Part shown: positions 35,087 through 43,369 of the stretch, in pieces | How positions within the stretch are numbered: the first letter of the stretch is position 1 | How the letters are laid out: every line of letters begins with the position of its first letter | NCBI GenBank assembly: GCA_945905815.1 | Contig: CAMDQH010000020.1 | Coordinates: 1 to 43,369, forward strand | Direction: 5' to 3' | Source: Bacteriovorax stolpii | Lineage (GTDB): Bacteria; Bdellovibrionota; Bacteriovoracia; Bacteriovoracales; Bacteriovoracaceae | DNA length: 43,369 nt | Notes under the pieces: model-generated | What the model saw: only the letters and a program-made list of their open reading frames with translations | Told to the model about the DNA's origin: nothing | The model's database searches: none | Program-made: the position numbers and the translations under genes

Positions 35087-35847
35087 GACTTGAGTTCAAC
35101 TGGCCGAAGCTGAAAGTGATGGCAAAAAAATTGAATGAGCTTGTCCGCTTCCTGAAAATTCGTTCCAGTTAATTCCAAATAATCCTGATATTTCGTTTGA
35201 TAACCTTTTTTAATTCGAAGCAAAAATCCCTTTTCATTTTCTGCACTCACGCACTGAGTGCAGGAAAATTGCCCATTGGCCGGAAGAAAAGTAACCCCGG
35301 GTGAATCCATTAATGTTGTCCCACAATAAGAACAATTATCCGTCTCCGGCATAATTCCTAAGTGAAAAAGCAGCTTGATCATAAAAAGTGATAAGTGTTG
35401 ATGGGCAATGAATTCTTCTTTCTTCAAAGAATCATTTAAGTGGAAAAGTGCATTACTAATTACTGAGAAAATCCCTTCATGTTCCATATTTTCATAATCA
35501 CTGGTGTTAACCTGGAAGTTGAGTGAAAACTTTTGCAAAATCTCAAGATACAAACACACAAGATAAAAGGCCTGGATATTGTGACGAATAAGTTGTGGTT
35601 CCCAGAGTCTGCTAGTCTCACTCGCCATCATTAACTCGTTACCTTCAATTTTGCCGGCGCGTTGTTCTTTAATTTGAATTTTGACCATGGAGCCGATTTC
35701 AAAAATGGTTGGCTTGTGATGTTTGCCACCACCTTGGCCGCCGTAAATATAGAAACTACCCATCATCCCATTTCGCATGAGAAGTTTAACGATCAGATCT
35801 CGCTCTTTGTAGGGGACTTTGTGAATGACTACGCCTTCAAAAACCAT
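35065..35847 (-). CDS. recO: DNA repair protein RecO
   Basis: 260 aa, family-typical. RecO anneals SSB-coated DNA and with RecR loads RecA. Seen: N-terminal OB-like region GVVIHKVPYKERDLIVKLL with the GSFYIYGGQGGG loop; helical middle; four-Cys zinc motif CSYCG...CTQC; and a C-terminal basic helix. The N-terminal domain is less conserved than usual, so the name rests on order of domains and the zinc motif. The start overlaps the helicase-like gene by 19 bp, implying co-translation; the 3' end overlaps gmhB on the other strand. Confidence 0.82.
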   Translation of the reverse strand: MVFEGVVIHKVPYKERDLIVKLLMRNGMMGSFYIYGGQGGGKHHKPTIFEIGSMVKIQIKEQRAGKIEGNELMMASETSRLWEPQLIRHNIQAFYLVCLYLEILQKFSLNFQVNTSDYENMEHEGIFSVISNALFHLNDSLKKEEFIAHQHLSLFMIKLLFHLGIMPETDNCSYCGTTLMDSPGVTFLPANGQFSCTQCVSAENEKGFLLRIKKGYQTKYQDYLELTGTNFQEADKLIQFFCHHFQLRPVELKSYGLLLR

Positions 35848-36746
35848 TTTTCAATCTGCTTTAGTAAGTGGTGCCACTTCATCTTCAAACTTAATCTTGC
35901 GATAGCCAAGGAATTTAATAATCGATTCCATTTAATTCCTACTGGATTTTCAAGGGCAAAAACTTCAAAACTCTCTCCTCTGCGGCCTCCTCTGGCAACC
36001 ATCTGAATCCAGAAATCCAGATTCTTAACTGGATAGAGAAAAAAGATTCGTGAAATATTTGGTAGGTTAACTCCATGGGACAGCACGGTTGTCGCAATAA
36101 TAAATTCAGGAGGTTTTTCGCTCTGAACTTTGAGAGAAAACAGACTCGCCTCACCGCCTACGCACGTCCAGACTGAATAACCCTGATTTTTTAATAACTT
36201 CTCCCATTTTGTGACTTCTGATCGATAAGCACAAAAGATCAGATTTACGCCGGTTTTATGCGGAACATTCAGTAGATATTTTTCAATCCATCTCACTGAG
36301 TTTGCCTTGTAATAGCGATAAGGTTTATTTTTAAGTTGTTGATTACCATGATCTAGCCATGTTATTTGATCAAAATGACAATTAAACTTCTTGATTTCCT
36401 CAACCATTTCTTTTGTAAGAGTCGCAGTTAGAAATATCACAAGTTCAGTGCCCTGAACCATTTCATAAAATGCTTCCCACATTTGAGGCCTAAAACTATC
36501 TCCCCAATAAAAATAAAGATGGAATTCATCCAAAATAAGAATCCGAGCGGATTTACCTTTTTTAAGCCACTCTTCAGGTGTCATTACGACGCACGATGAT
36601 CCCCACTTAGTTAAACACTCATTGGCCAATGCACGAAGAGGTGATATTACCAAAAGTGTTTGATCCATTTCCTGTATTAGGCTGGAGATAAGATGCGTTT
36701 TTCCAGAAGCAGGCGGAGCAGTAAGGACAAGCAATTCACAATTCAT
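35829..36746 (-). CDS. Compact SF2 helicase-like ATPase, coupled to recO
   Basis: 305 aa from the ATG at 36746 (TTG at 36752 is an alternative). Seen in order: motif I APPASGKTHL, Ia SPLRALANE, II LDEFH, III LTATL, a second RecA-like fold with LIFCAYRSEVTKWEKLL, motif V ATTVLSHGVNLP and VI QMVARGGRRGE. All core SF2 motifs are present in about 300 residues, with no extra domain, so this is near the minimal size for two RecA lobes. Known relatives of this spacing are DEAD/DEAH or Ski2-like enzymes; no subfamily identified. The 19-bp overlap with recO suggests a function in recombination or repair. Confidence 0.8.
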   Translation of the reverse strand: MNCELLVLTAPPASGKTHLISSLIQEMDQTLLVISPLRALANECLTKWGSSCVVMTPEEWLKKGKSARILILDEFHLYFYWGDSFRPQMWEAFYEMVQGTELVIFLTATLTKEMVEEIKKFNCHFDQITWLDHGNQQLKNKPYRYYKANSVRWIEKYLLNVPHKTGVNLIFCAYRSEVTKWEKLLKNQGYSVWTCVGGEASLFSLKVQSEKPPEFIIATTVLSHGVNLPNISRIFFLYPVKNLDFWIQMVARGGRRGESFEVFALENPVGIKWNRLLNSLAIARLSLKMKWHHLLKQIEKWFLKA

Positions 36747-36815
36747 AAACAATATTTAATATGACTTCAGATTTTCTTCGAATTTATTGCGAGCAGATGC
36801 GAAAGTTTTGCACTA

Positions 36816-36843
36816 TTGAACTGGCCTAATTTGCATTTATACT
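36816..36843 (+). promoter_or_regulatory. Promoter for the anchored protein-nfu pair
   Basis: TTGAAC (36816-36821), 16-bp spacer, TATACT (36838-36843) on the plus strand, about 110 nt upstream of the ATG at 36955. The leader contains a weak CCTCG/CGAGG pairing (36927-36931 with 36944-36948) that would cover the GAGG ribosome site. This region, 36747-36954, also must hold the divergent helicase promoter, which was not identified. Confidence 0.6.
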
Positions 36844-36954
36844 AAACAAAAAAACAAAACTCTTTAAACATCATTTATTCACATCTAAAAACCTAGCCAT
36901 CAACCGACCTAAGTGATTTAATTGTTCCTCGTACTATCTAATGCGAGGCACTTT

Positions 36955-37464
36955 ATGAAATTAGGTATTATCTTTTTAGCTTTTATTGCAATCATTTCGG
37001 CTGCTTATATCAATGCCAACAAACAGTTAAATCAAAGAGTTGACCTGAAAGCTCTTCATTTGCAAATGACAGTAACCGAACTTGAAGCCCATTTTGGATC
37101 TCCATTTTCCCGTCAAAGAAACTCACTTATTTATATATTAGAAGATTCTTCACAACTCTCGATCACCCTTCGAGACGATGTTGTGGCAAGTGCCGTAGTT
37201 AAATTTCATGGAGCTATTAAAATTGAAGATCCTGAAATAAGAAAACTAACCCTCGTACAAATGGCGCCTCCCGATTTACAAAACGATGATACAAGTTGGT
37301 TTTTTGCTGGAAAGCCATCCGAAGGATTAATTTATAAGATCACTCAAAATGGTGAAATTGAGAGTCTGACTTGGGTTCCCCCATTTACATATGGCAGTAA
37401 CCAAGCAAAAAACTTACAAGTTCTTCTCCGTGATTTTAAAAATCAGCAACTCTCTAATTTGTGA
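36955..37464 (+). CDS. Membrane-anchored protein of unknown function
   Basis: 169 aa from the ATG at 36955 (GCGAGG ribosome site); an upstream TTG-type start at 36922 would hide the N-terminal anchor. Seen: one hydrophobic N-terminal segment (MKLGIIFLAFIAIISAAYI), then a small mixed alpha/beta domain with MTVTELEAHFGSPFSR, a SmpA/BamE-like helix-turn pattern (M-x-x-x-E-V-x-x-x-L-G-x-P), and SLTWVPPFTYG near the end. BamE-like folds bind in the outer membrane assembly complex, but no lipobox is present, so this stays a hint. Twelve bases upstream of the Nfu gene, probably one transcript. Confidence 0.7.
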   Translation: MKLGIIFLAFIAIISAAYINANKQLNQRVDLKALHLQMTVTELEAHFGSPFSRQRNSLIYILEDSSQLSITLRDDVVASAVVKFHGAIKIEDPEIRKLTLVQMAPPDLQNDDTSWFFAGKPSEGLIYKITQNGEIESLTWVPPFTYGSNQAKNLQVLLRDFKNQQLSNL

Positions 37465-37476
37465 TAAAATTTTGCC

Positions 37477-37731
37477 ATGATAACTCAAATCGAAAAACTC
37501 TTTGATCAACAAATACGACCTGCTCTGGCCCAACATGGTGGTAACGTAGAGATTATCGACGTGGATAATAACATTTTATTTGTTAAATTTTTTGGCGGTT
37601 GTCAGGGTTGTTCAAGTTCCAAAGCCACACTTAAGGGTGGAATCGAAACGTTGATTAAGCAAAACTTTCCAGAGATCACAGAAGTGGTAGACGTTACAGA
37701 TCATCAAAATGGCACTAACCCATATATGTAG
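37477..37731 (+). CDS. NifU C-terminal-domain (Nfu-type) Fe-S cluster scaffold
   Basis: 84 aa, a stand-alone NifU-like C-terminal domain. Seen: IRPALAQHGGNVEIIDVD, FFGGCQGCSSSKATLKGGIE, with the CxxC cluster-binding pair and the following Gly-Gly-Ile-Glu helix. Known: Nfu proteins carry 4Fe-4S clusters from ISC or SUF machinery to client enzymes in the cytoplasm. Stop abuts the convergent nitrilase-family gene with no space for a terminator. Confidence 0.93.
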   Translation: MITQIEKLFDQQIRPALAQHGGNVEIIDVDNNILFVKFFGGCQGCSSSKATLKGGIETLIKQNFPEITEVVDVTDHQNGTNPYM

Positions 37732-38532
37732 TTAGATTTTAGGGTCACGTAAGACGTCTAATCTCTCTCTTACAGATTTAATTAAATCAAAACTGAATTC
37801 TGCAAAAATTATTTTCTCACCTTCACCAGCATCAGCAAGAACTTCTCCCCATGGATCTATTATCAATGAATGACCGAAAGTACTGAGCTTATCGTTATGC
37901 TTACCCCACTGAGCTGAGGCCACAACATAAGATTGATTCTCAATTGCGCGAGCACGTGCCAAAGTGTGCCAATGCGCTTTTCCAGTTGGGACCGTAAAGG
38001 CAGATGAAATAGAAAGAACGTTCGCACCTTGGGAAGAATAGTTCCTGAAATGTTCAGGAAAACGAAGATCAAAACAAATGGAAAGACCGATATTATAGCC
38101 TTCAACCTCAATAATCTGGGGCTTACTTCCCTTCGTATAAACTTTTGTTTCATCAACAATTGTATTACTTGGATGCTTGGAGAGATCACAAGAAAAAAGA
38201 TTCATTTTATCATAGATGGCAATTTCATTACCTTGAGGATCGAAATTGTATGATCGATTTAGAATTTTCCCACCCATATTAGTGGCAGCAGATCCACCCA
38301 GAATATATAGACCAGAATCTTTAGCAAGAGACCTGATTGATTCATAATGCTCGTTTTGACCATCAATCAAGTATGGAGTCGGCTTAGTGCCATCAGATAT
38401 TGAATAAAACACTTCCGGAAGAAATACAGCAACCGCATTTTCTTTTTTTGCTTCAATAAGAAATTTTTTAATTGTGTTCAGGTTAACTTGTGGGTCTAGA
38501 ACCGACTGTAGCTGAATAACTCCGACCTTCAT
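37732..38532 (-). CDS. Nitrilase-superfamily amidohydrolase (Nit1/deaminated glutathione amidase-like)
   Basis: 266 aa. Seen: catalytic Glu in AVFLPEVFYS, Lys in YDKMNLFSCD, Cys in IGLSICFDLRFPE, and the second Glu region HTLARARAIENQSYVV: the Glu-Lys-Cys triad of carbon-nitrogen hydrolases. Sequence around the Cys (CFDLRFPEHFR) and the overall length place it near the Nit1/NitC group that repairs deaminated glutathione, but omega-amidase activity is also possible. Cytoplasmic. Good ribosome site AAGGAT. Confidence 0.88.
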   Translation of the reverse strand: MKVGVIQLQSVLDPQVNLNTIKKFLIEAKKENAVAVFLPEVFYSISDGTKPTPYLIDGQNEHYESIRSLAKDSGLYILGGSAATNMGGKILNRSYNFDPQGNEIAIYDKMNLFSCDLSKHPSNTIVDETKVYTKGSKPQIIEVEGYNIGLSICFDLRFPEHFRNYSSQGANVLSISSAFTVPTGKAHWHTLARARAIENQSYVVASAQWGKHNDKLSTFGHSLIIDPWGEVLADAGEGEKIIFAEFSFDLIKSVRERLDVLRDPKI

Positions 38533-38589
38533 GATTCATATCCTTTTCGCATTTACCTATATGAAGACAAGTTATAAGATCTACAGAAC

Positions 38590-39546
38590 ATGCTGAAAAC
38601 AATTTTATTGAATCTTCTTAAATTCACCCTTGCTGCTGCACTAATCGCTTGGTTGTTGTCGTCGGGGAAGTTGGATTTCAAGCTGTTAGCTAGTTTGAGA
38701 GATCACCCTTGGGCCATTATTTGTGCCATTTTCTTAATTCTCATCAACTTTTTCCTGATTTCGATACGCTGGAAGAGCATTTTGAAGGCTAGAAGCTCAG
38801 TAGAAATTCCACTGTCTGGAATGCTTAAAATTTCATGGATCGGACAATTCTTCAGCAGCGTTCTGCCAGGAAGTGTCAGCGGGGATTTGGTCAAAATTCT
38901 TTACGTTCAAAAATTTGATCAAACCTTTTCAAAGCAGTTTCTGTTTGCATCTATTCTAATTGATCGAGTCATGGGGTTATTTGGGCTCATCTTGCTGGTA
39001 GGGATAAATTCGCTATGTTTTTCAGAGCATATTCTTGAAAACGCTCCAGCAATGGAACCACTTCTAAAATTTAACTACATTTTAGTACTTTTGATTGTTT
39101 TATCGGTTGGGATCTTTATGTATTGGCATCATGTGATCAGGTCAATTCTATTACACTTTCAATCACGATTTTTAGCAGGATTATTCTCTCGAATCATTGG
39201 ACTTTGGGATGACTTAGTCATGATAAGATCACACATGCTTAAGGCAATCATCTTATCAATTTTTACGCAACTTATTGGCGTCATTATTTTTTGGACTTTA
39301 ATCTATCCATTCGTGATTGGGAAAATGGATTTTGTTCAAGCACTGGCCTTTATTCCCCTGGGCTTCATGACTTTAGCACTGCCAATTGCTCCATCAGGCC
39401 TAGGAGTTGGCCACGCTATTTTTCAAAAATTATTTGAGTTTTCAGGAATTGAGAACGGAGCTTCGTTATTCAACATATATTTTGTAGTCACACTCTTAGT
39501 GAATGTACTTGGTGTTATTCCCTATCTTCTTAGTAAAAGAAAATAA
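38590..39546 (+). CDS. UPF0104 / lysylphosphatidylglycerol synthase TM-domain membrane protein
   Basis: 318 aa, about eight membrane helices. Seen: IRWKSILKA after the second helix; ISWIGQFFSSVLPGSVSGDLVK with the SxxPGxxGG/S-D-like loop typical of the LPG-synthase_TM family (MprF flippase-domain-like); ASILIDRVMGLFGL with the conserved DR; and a C-terminal SGLGVGHAIFQKLF. Known: members flip or export lipid-linked molecules, but most are uncharacterised. It has no synthase domain. Divergent from the nitrilase gene, 57-bp gap. Confidence 0.85.
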   Translation: MLKTILLNLLKFTLAAALIAWLLSSGKLDFKLLASLRDHPWAIICAIFLILINFFLISIRWKSILKARSSVEIPLSGMLKISWIGQFFSSVLPGSVSGDLVKILYVQKFDQTFSKQFLFASILIDRVMGLFGLILLVGINSLCFSEHILENAPAMEPLLKFNYILVLLIVLSVGIFMYWHHVIRSILLHFQSRFLAGLFSRIIGLWDDLVMIRSHMLKAIILSIFTQLIGVIIFWTLIYPFVIGKMDFVQALAFIPLGFMTLALPIAPSGLGVGHAIFQKLFEFSGIENGASLFNIYFVVTLLVNVLGVIPYLLSKRK

Positions 39547-39548
39547 AA

Positions 39549-40169
39549 TTAAAAAATAAAGATTTTTGAAGGATCGATGTGGCCGTAATGAGTCGCTTTG
39601 GTTTTTAAGCTTTCAAGCTGAAGAAGGAAATTCAATTCCTGCTCGAAACTATTTAGTTTGCGAACTTTCTTAGATTGTTTATTCAAAATAGATTTCACGC
39701 CCTGAGGGAGAATGCAAACTCCACGAAGAAGATAGTATGCACCTTGGAACTTAATCACACGTGCAGTGAACACGTCCCCTTCCATTAAAGATATTGTAGG
39801 GTGACTTTTCACTAGAACAATTTTTTCGTCGTGAAGGATATCGTGAAGAACGATTTGTTTCCTGAAATTAATTTTTGAATATTCAAAAAGAGAATGGTTT
39901 ACATTCAAAAGAGCTTGAGAGAGCTCAACTTCAAGTTGATTTGTACGTATATAATCTTCAATCACTTTTGAACCATCGTTATGACGGAACTGGAAAATGT
40001 ACCAGTCATTGAAGCAATTCATACGAGACTCAAATTCTTCTTTGTCTTCGTCGAGTTTCCCTGTGATGGAGAAATATTTTTCCTTCGCAGACTTTAAATC
40101 TTCAAAGTGAGTTCCCAGGGTGTAGAGCCCTAAAACTTTATCTAGATGGTCATGGACGATATCAAGCAT
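39549..40169 (-). CDS. Unknown cytoplasmic protein beside lepA
   Basis: 206 aa, no signal or membrane segment. Charged alpha/beta protein; notable blocks are FNDWYIFQFRHNDG and a beta-rich GDVFTARVIKFQGAYYLLRG (a small barrel-like or S1-like strand pair by eye), then a lysine-rich C-terminus. No family recognised. It starts 9 bp after the lepA stop on the same strand, so is likely co-transcribed with lepA. Weak ribosome site. The conserved-looking hydrophobic pattern supports a real gene. Confidence 0.7.
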   Translation of the reverse strand: MLDIVHDHLDKVLGLYTLGTHFEDLKSAKEKYFSITGKLDEDKEEFESRMNCFNDWYIFQFRHNDGSKVIEDYIRTNQLEVELSQALLNVNHSLFEYSKINFRKQIVLHDILHDEKIVLVKSHPTISLMEGDVFTARVIKFQGAYYLLRGVCILPQGVKSILNKQSKKVRKLNSFEQELNFLLQLESLKTKATHYGHIDPSKIFIF

Positions 40170-40177
40170 AGGATATT

Positions 40178-41980
40178 CTACTCTTCAGTTTTAAGAACTG
40201 CCAAGAAGGCTTCTTGAGGAATTTCGACGTTCCCGACCATCTTCATACGCTTCTTACCCTCTTTCTGCTTCTCTAAGAGCTTACGTTTACGGGAAACGTC
40301 TCCTCCATAACACTTCGCAAGAACGTTTTTGCGTAGCGCCTTAATAGATTCACGGGCAATAATCTTGGATCCGATGGCGGCCTGGATGGCAATATCGAAT
40401 TGTTGGCGGTCAATTACCTTCATTAATCTGAAAGTAAGATCCTTGCCTCTTTGTTGAGAATTACTTCTGTGAGTAATCATGGATAAAGCATCAACTTTAT
40501 CTCCATTGATCATGACATCCAATTTTATCATGTCAGATTCCATGTACTCATTGAGTTCATAATCCATGGAGGCATAGCCTTTAGATAATGATTTCAACTG
40601 ATCATAAAAATCAAACATCATTTCAGACAAAGGTAGCACATATCCCAACTGGACACGATCTTCAGTAATGTAATTTATATTCTGATTAGTTCCACGTCGG
40701 TCTTCACAAAGTTTGATTATTTTTCCGACATATTCATTGGGTAAATGAATCGAAAGTTTAACGGTTGGTTCTTTAATCATTTCTATCTGAGTAGGATCAG
40801 GAAGCTTGCTCGGGTTGTCGATCATGAAAACATCACCTGTTGTAGTATGAATTTCATAATTACAAGAGGGGGCCGTGGAGATGAGGGCAAGATCAAACTC
40901 TCTTTCTAAGCGAGTCTGAATAATATCCATGTGAAGTAAACCTAGGAACCCGCAACGGAAACCAAAGCCTAACGCTTGAGAAACTTCTGGTTCGTAAGTG
41001 AAAGATGAATCATTAAGAGCTAATTTTGCTAGGGCTTCTTTAAACACTTCGTATTCTTCTGAATCAACTGGAAAAATCCCGCAAAAAACCATTGGCTTAA
41101 TTTCTTTGTATCCAGCCAGAGTTGGAGTGGTATCTTTTTTATCGGTGTGAACAATTGTGTCTCCGACTTTTACATCGCGCACAGTTTTAATTCCACAAAT
41201 AATCATCCCAACTTCACCTGCAGCAAGTTGCTGAACTTCAAGGTAGAAAGGCTGGTTGACTGCAAGCTTTAAGACTTCGTAATCAGTGCCTCTAAACTTA
41301 AAGTGAATTTTATCCTTAACTTTAAGTGTCCCTTCCATAATACGGGCAAGTACAACTACACCACGATAAGAATCAAACCATGAATCGAAAATCAAGGCCT
41401 GCAAAGGGGCAGTCACGATACCTTTAGGAGGTGGGATTTTTTTAACAATTTCTTCTAACAAGAAATCGACTCCAAGCCCTGACTTTCCAGAAACCAAAGC
41501 AGCCTCTGAAGCGTCTATTCCTATCACATCTTCGATATCTTTTTTAACTTTTTCTGGGTCTGCATGGGGGAGATCTATTTTGTTAATAACTGGGAGTATT
41601 TCCAAGTTATTTTCAAGCGCCATGTAAACGTTTGCAAGTGTCTGGGCTTCAATTCCTTGAGAAGCGTCGACGATTAAAAGAGCACCTTCGCATGAGGCCA
41701 GAGAACGAGAAACTTCGTAAGTAAAATCCACGTGCCCTGGAGTATCGATCAAATTAAAATAATAAGTGATTCCATCTTTAGCTTTATAGGCCAAACGAAC
41801 TGTTTGAGCTTTGATAGTGATTCCACGTTCTTTTTCAAGATCCATGTTATCTAACATACGATCGGATTTTTCTCGATCAGTGACAGCTTTGCACATTTCA
41901 ATAATTCGATCAGCGAGTGTCGATTTACCATGATCAATGTGGGCGATTATAGAAAAATTGCGGATGAGACTTGTATCCAT
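40178..41980 (-). CDS. lepA: Elongation factor 4 (LepA), back-translocase GTPase
   Basis: 600 aa from the ATG at 41980. This start gives [20 protein letters not shown], matching the family N-terminus; an upstream in-frame ATG at 42019 would add 13 residues and has no ribosome site, while AAAAGG lies 13 nt before the chosen start. Seen: G1 HIDHGKST, G2 [10 protein letters not shown]3 DTPGHVDF, G4 NKIDLP, domains II, III and V, then the LepA-specific C-terminal domain with [19 protein letters not shown]. Binds ribosomes and remobilises stalled or mistranslocated complexes. Confidence 0.98.
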   Translation of the reverse strand: MDTSLIRNFSIIAHIDHGKSTLADRIIEMCKAVTDREKSDRMLDNMDLEKERGITIKAQTVRLAYKAKDGITYYFNLIDTPGHVDFTYEVSRSLASCEGALLIVDASQGIEAQTLANVYMALENNLEILPVINKIDLPHADPEKVKKDIEDVIGIDASEAALVSGKSGLGVDFLLEEIVKKIPPPKGIVTAPLQALIFDSWFDSYRGVVVLARIMEGTLKVKDKIHFKFRGTDYEVLKLAVNQPFYLEVQQLAAGEVGMIICGIKTVRDVKVGDTIVHTDKKDTTPTLAGYKEIKPMVFCGIFPVDSEEYEVFKEALAKLALNDSSFTYEPEVSQALGFGFRCGFLGLLHMDIIQTRLEREFDLALISTAPSCNYEIHTTTGDVFMIDNPSKLPDPTQIEMIKEPTVKLSIHLPNEYVGKIIKLCEDRRGTNQNINYITEDRVQLGYVLPLSEMMFDFYDQLKSLSKGYASMDYELNEYMESDMIKLDVMINGDKVDALSMITHRSNSQQRGKDLTFRLMKVIDRQQFDIAIQAAIGSKIIARESIKALRKNVLAKCYGGDVSRKRKLLEKQKEGKKRMKMVGNVEIPQEAFLAVLKTEE

Positions 41981-42034
41981 AGAAGCTGCTTGACCTTTTT
42001 TGTGTGCGGGGTCAAGCATACACGATTCAATGGG

Positions 42035-43204
42035 CTAAACAAAGACCTCTTTAGAGATAATCATCATGTAATAGTCCAAATTTGACTCTTTCGCACGGAT
42101 AGGAATCACATTGGCGTACCCAAGGTAAACTTCCGATGTTTCCTCAAACATGTATTCACCTGTTTCCACATTCAAGACTTTCTTGCGCTTAGGAATGATA
42201 ATTTCAGCATTTTCTATTTTTGAGCGGCGCTTTATCGCAATTTCAAAGGTTTCAACAATGGAATCTGGCATAAGGGTATCAGTAATAATTTTATTTATAA
42301 CATCATCGGATTGCATTTCAAGTAGGGCGTACATGGGGTTATTCATGTAAGTTAACTCCCCCTTGGCATTCGCAATCATGATGTTCTTTTTAACCATGTT
42401 TGCCAAAGTATCAAACTTACGATGCTCCACTGAAATTCGGTCAGTACGAAGTTGCTCAAACTTCTTCATATTCACGATCATTTTATTTAACTCGTGCGCT
42501 AACTCTCCAATTTCATCATCTAAATCATAATAAATAGACACATCGTAATTACAGTCTTGGAGCTCTCTAACGGCGTCATTGATTTTTTTGAATGGCATCG
42601 CAATTTTACCTGGAACAACTAATGACAAAAGAATTGTTCCAAGGAACGTAATAATCAAGGTTATCAACATATTTCGACGGGTTTCACCAATAATGGATTT
42701 GACCTGCTTGTCTCTTTGTTCGTTCTGAAAATATTGAATGTCCTGAAACTCTGAAAAAGCCTCCAGAATTTTGTCCGTCAATTCATTAATCGTAGATAAT
42801 CCTTCTACGTCTCGATAAAAAAGTGATGATTTTCCAACAATTGTTTTCAATGAATCAACGTAGCCCTGCATGCGCGAAATAATCTTCTTTGCCTCTACTT
42901 CTGAGTAAAAGCTATCAAGTCTTTGAAGTTGAGACTGAAATATTTCACATAGATTTTCAAGTCGCTTAAGATCTTCTGAAGTCGGTTTAGTCGTGAGGAT
43001 TTTCTTTTGCATCTTCAAAATAGAGACAGCTGAAATTCGAACTTCATCCGTTAAAAGAGAAATTTTATTCGAGTTGATTGTGATGCTTGAAATTTTAGAA
43101 TTCAAGGAATCTAGAAAGAAAAAAACGGTGAATCCCATAACCAGCACGACCGCATTAGCGATAATGAAACTAATCGCGACTCGACGTTTTAAAGATAATT
43201 GCAT
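42035..43204 (-). CDS. HAMP-PAS membrane sensor without output domain
   Basis: 389 aa. Seen: N-terminal TM helix (IIANAVVLVMGFTVFFFLD), a roughly 150-residue helical periplasmic or sensory bundle, a second TM (ITLIITFLGTILLSLVVPG), HAMP with PFKKINDAVRELQ and DEIGELAHELNKMI, a helix, and one PAS domain (MVKKNIMIANAKGELTYMNNPMYALLE onward) that ends near residue 375 with YMMIISKEVFV. No HisKA, HATPase, GGDEF, EAL or MCP signalling block follows, and the next gene begins at once. Topology is that of a receptor or kinase with the output missing. Operon with the TrkA-C protein upstream (12-bp gap); possibly signals through protein contact. Confidence 0.8.
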   Translation of the reverse strand: MQLSLKRRVAISFIIANAVVLVMGFTVFFFLDSLNSKISSITINSNKISLLTDEVRISAVSILKMQKKILTTKPTSEDLKRLENLCEIFQSQLQRLDSFYSEVEAKKIISRMQGYVDSLKTIVGKSSLFYRDVEGLSTINELTDKILEAFSEFQDIQYFQNEQRDKQVKSIIGETRRNMLITLIITFLGTILLSLVVPGKIAMPFKKINDAVRELQDCNYDVSIYYDLDDEIGELAHELNKMIVNMKKFEQLRTDRISVEHRKFDTLANMVKKNIMIANAKGELTYMNNPMYALLEMQSDDVINKIITDTLMPDSIVETFEIAIKRRSKIENAEIIIPKRKKVLNVETGEYMFEETSEVYLGYANVIPIRAKESNLDYYMMIISKEVFV

Positions 43205-43216
43205 AACTTACTCCGT

Positions 43217-43369
43217 TTACACTTCTTCTAAGTCCTGGAACAAACGATCCAGGTTTTTTTCACTACCAACCAGCACCACAACATCATCGGCTTCGATCAC
43301 ATCCATTGGAAGAGGTGAATCATTAATGACTACCCGGTAAGCCGCCTTACCTTCTTCACTAATATAGGG
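43217..43369 (-). CDS. C-terminal end of an RCK/TrkA-C domain protein (cut by window edge)
   Basis: Last 50 residues only. Seen: AYRVVINDSPLPMDVIEADD, VVLVGSEKNLDRLFQ and a DLEEV C-terminus. The block G/D-D-x-V-V-L-V-G-x-x-x-x-L-x-x-L at the end of a protein is the TrkA-C signature, found in potassium channel gating subunits, TrkA and some Kef-type or SLC13 transporters. The type of full-length protein cannot be told from this piece. Its stop lies 12 bp ahead of the HAMP-PAS gene, same strand. Confidence 0.7.
   Translation of the reverse strand, partial: PYISEEGKAAYRVVINDSPLPMDVIEADDVVVLVGSEKNLDRLFQDLEEV

Noticed and set aside
35662-36006. 114-aa plus-strand frame spanning recO and the helicase gene
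   Set aside because: Antisense to two supported coding sequences; no ribosome site or recognisable domain.
36760-36828. 22-codon plus-strand ORF in the helicase/anchored-protein gap
   Set aside because: Overlaps the likely promoter -35 and has no ribosome site.

Overview
The window is an AT-rich (by eye about 40% G+C), densely packed bacterial chromosome segment from a diderm, flagellated bacterium. A proteobacterial-style flagellar cluster with a MotE-like gene, mlaEFD, mpl, gmhB, an MsbA-like exporter, a single-chain glycyl-tRNA synthetase, pyruvate phosphate dikinase, many secreted or lipoprotein products and two NtrC-type regulators together fit the Bdellovibrionota, probably a low-GC Bacteriovorax/Peredibacter-like predator. 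The assignment is an inference from gene content; no rRNA or tRNA gene is present to confirm it.

Region 1 (1-15.0 kb) is almost all minus strand: a flagellar basal-body, hook and export cluster. In transcription order it reads: exported TPR protein, degenerate NtrC-like AAA+ regulator, flgB, flgC, fliE, fliF, fliG, fliH, fliI, fliJ, a motE-like gene, fliK, flgD, a TIGR02530-type flagellar operon gene, and flgE (cut by the window edge). One plus-strand gene, a secreted papain/C39-like cysteine peptidase, sits between motE and fliK. Spacings of -8 to +40 bp and TAATG-type junctions point to one or a few long operons.

Region 2 (15.1-18.0 kb, plus) is a lipoprotein gene translationally coupled to mlaE, followed by mlaF and mlaD: an inner-membrane phospholipid transporter. 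It ends at a strong bidirectional hairpin shared with a minus-strand NtrC-type sigma-54 response regulator (18.2-19.7 kb).

Region 3 (19.8-27.9 kb) holds a small membrane protein, metK with a clear promoter and terminator, then a cell-wall themed minus-strand group: mpl (peptidoglycan tripeptide recycling), overlapped by a lipoprotein with a SleB-like motif order, then an unknown exported membrane protein and a serine beta-lactamase-fold hydrolase. A plus-strand exported protein of unknown function closes it.

Region 4 (27.9-43.4 kb) is mostly housekeeping: ppdK, glyS, a secreted alpha/beta hydrolase, an MsbA-like ABC exporter, gmhB (which appears to use an ATT start codon), recO overlapping a compact SF2 helicase-like gene, a small anchored protein, an Nfu-type Fe-S scaffold, a nitrilase-family amidase, a UPF0104/LPG-synthase-type membrane protein, an unknown gene next to lepA, lepA, a HAMP-PAS membrane sensor with no output domain, and the C-terminus of a TrkA-C/RCK protein.

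No intergenic stretch exceeds 300 bp. No rRNA, tRNA, CRISPR array, insertion sequence or prophage was seen. The most notable points are the catalytically degenerate flagellar NtrC homologue, the non-canonical gmhB start, the protease gene inside the flagellar cluster, the fliK tandem duplication, the mpl/SleB-like overlapping pair, and the helicase/recO overlap.
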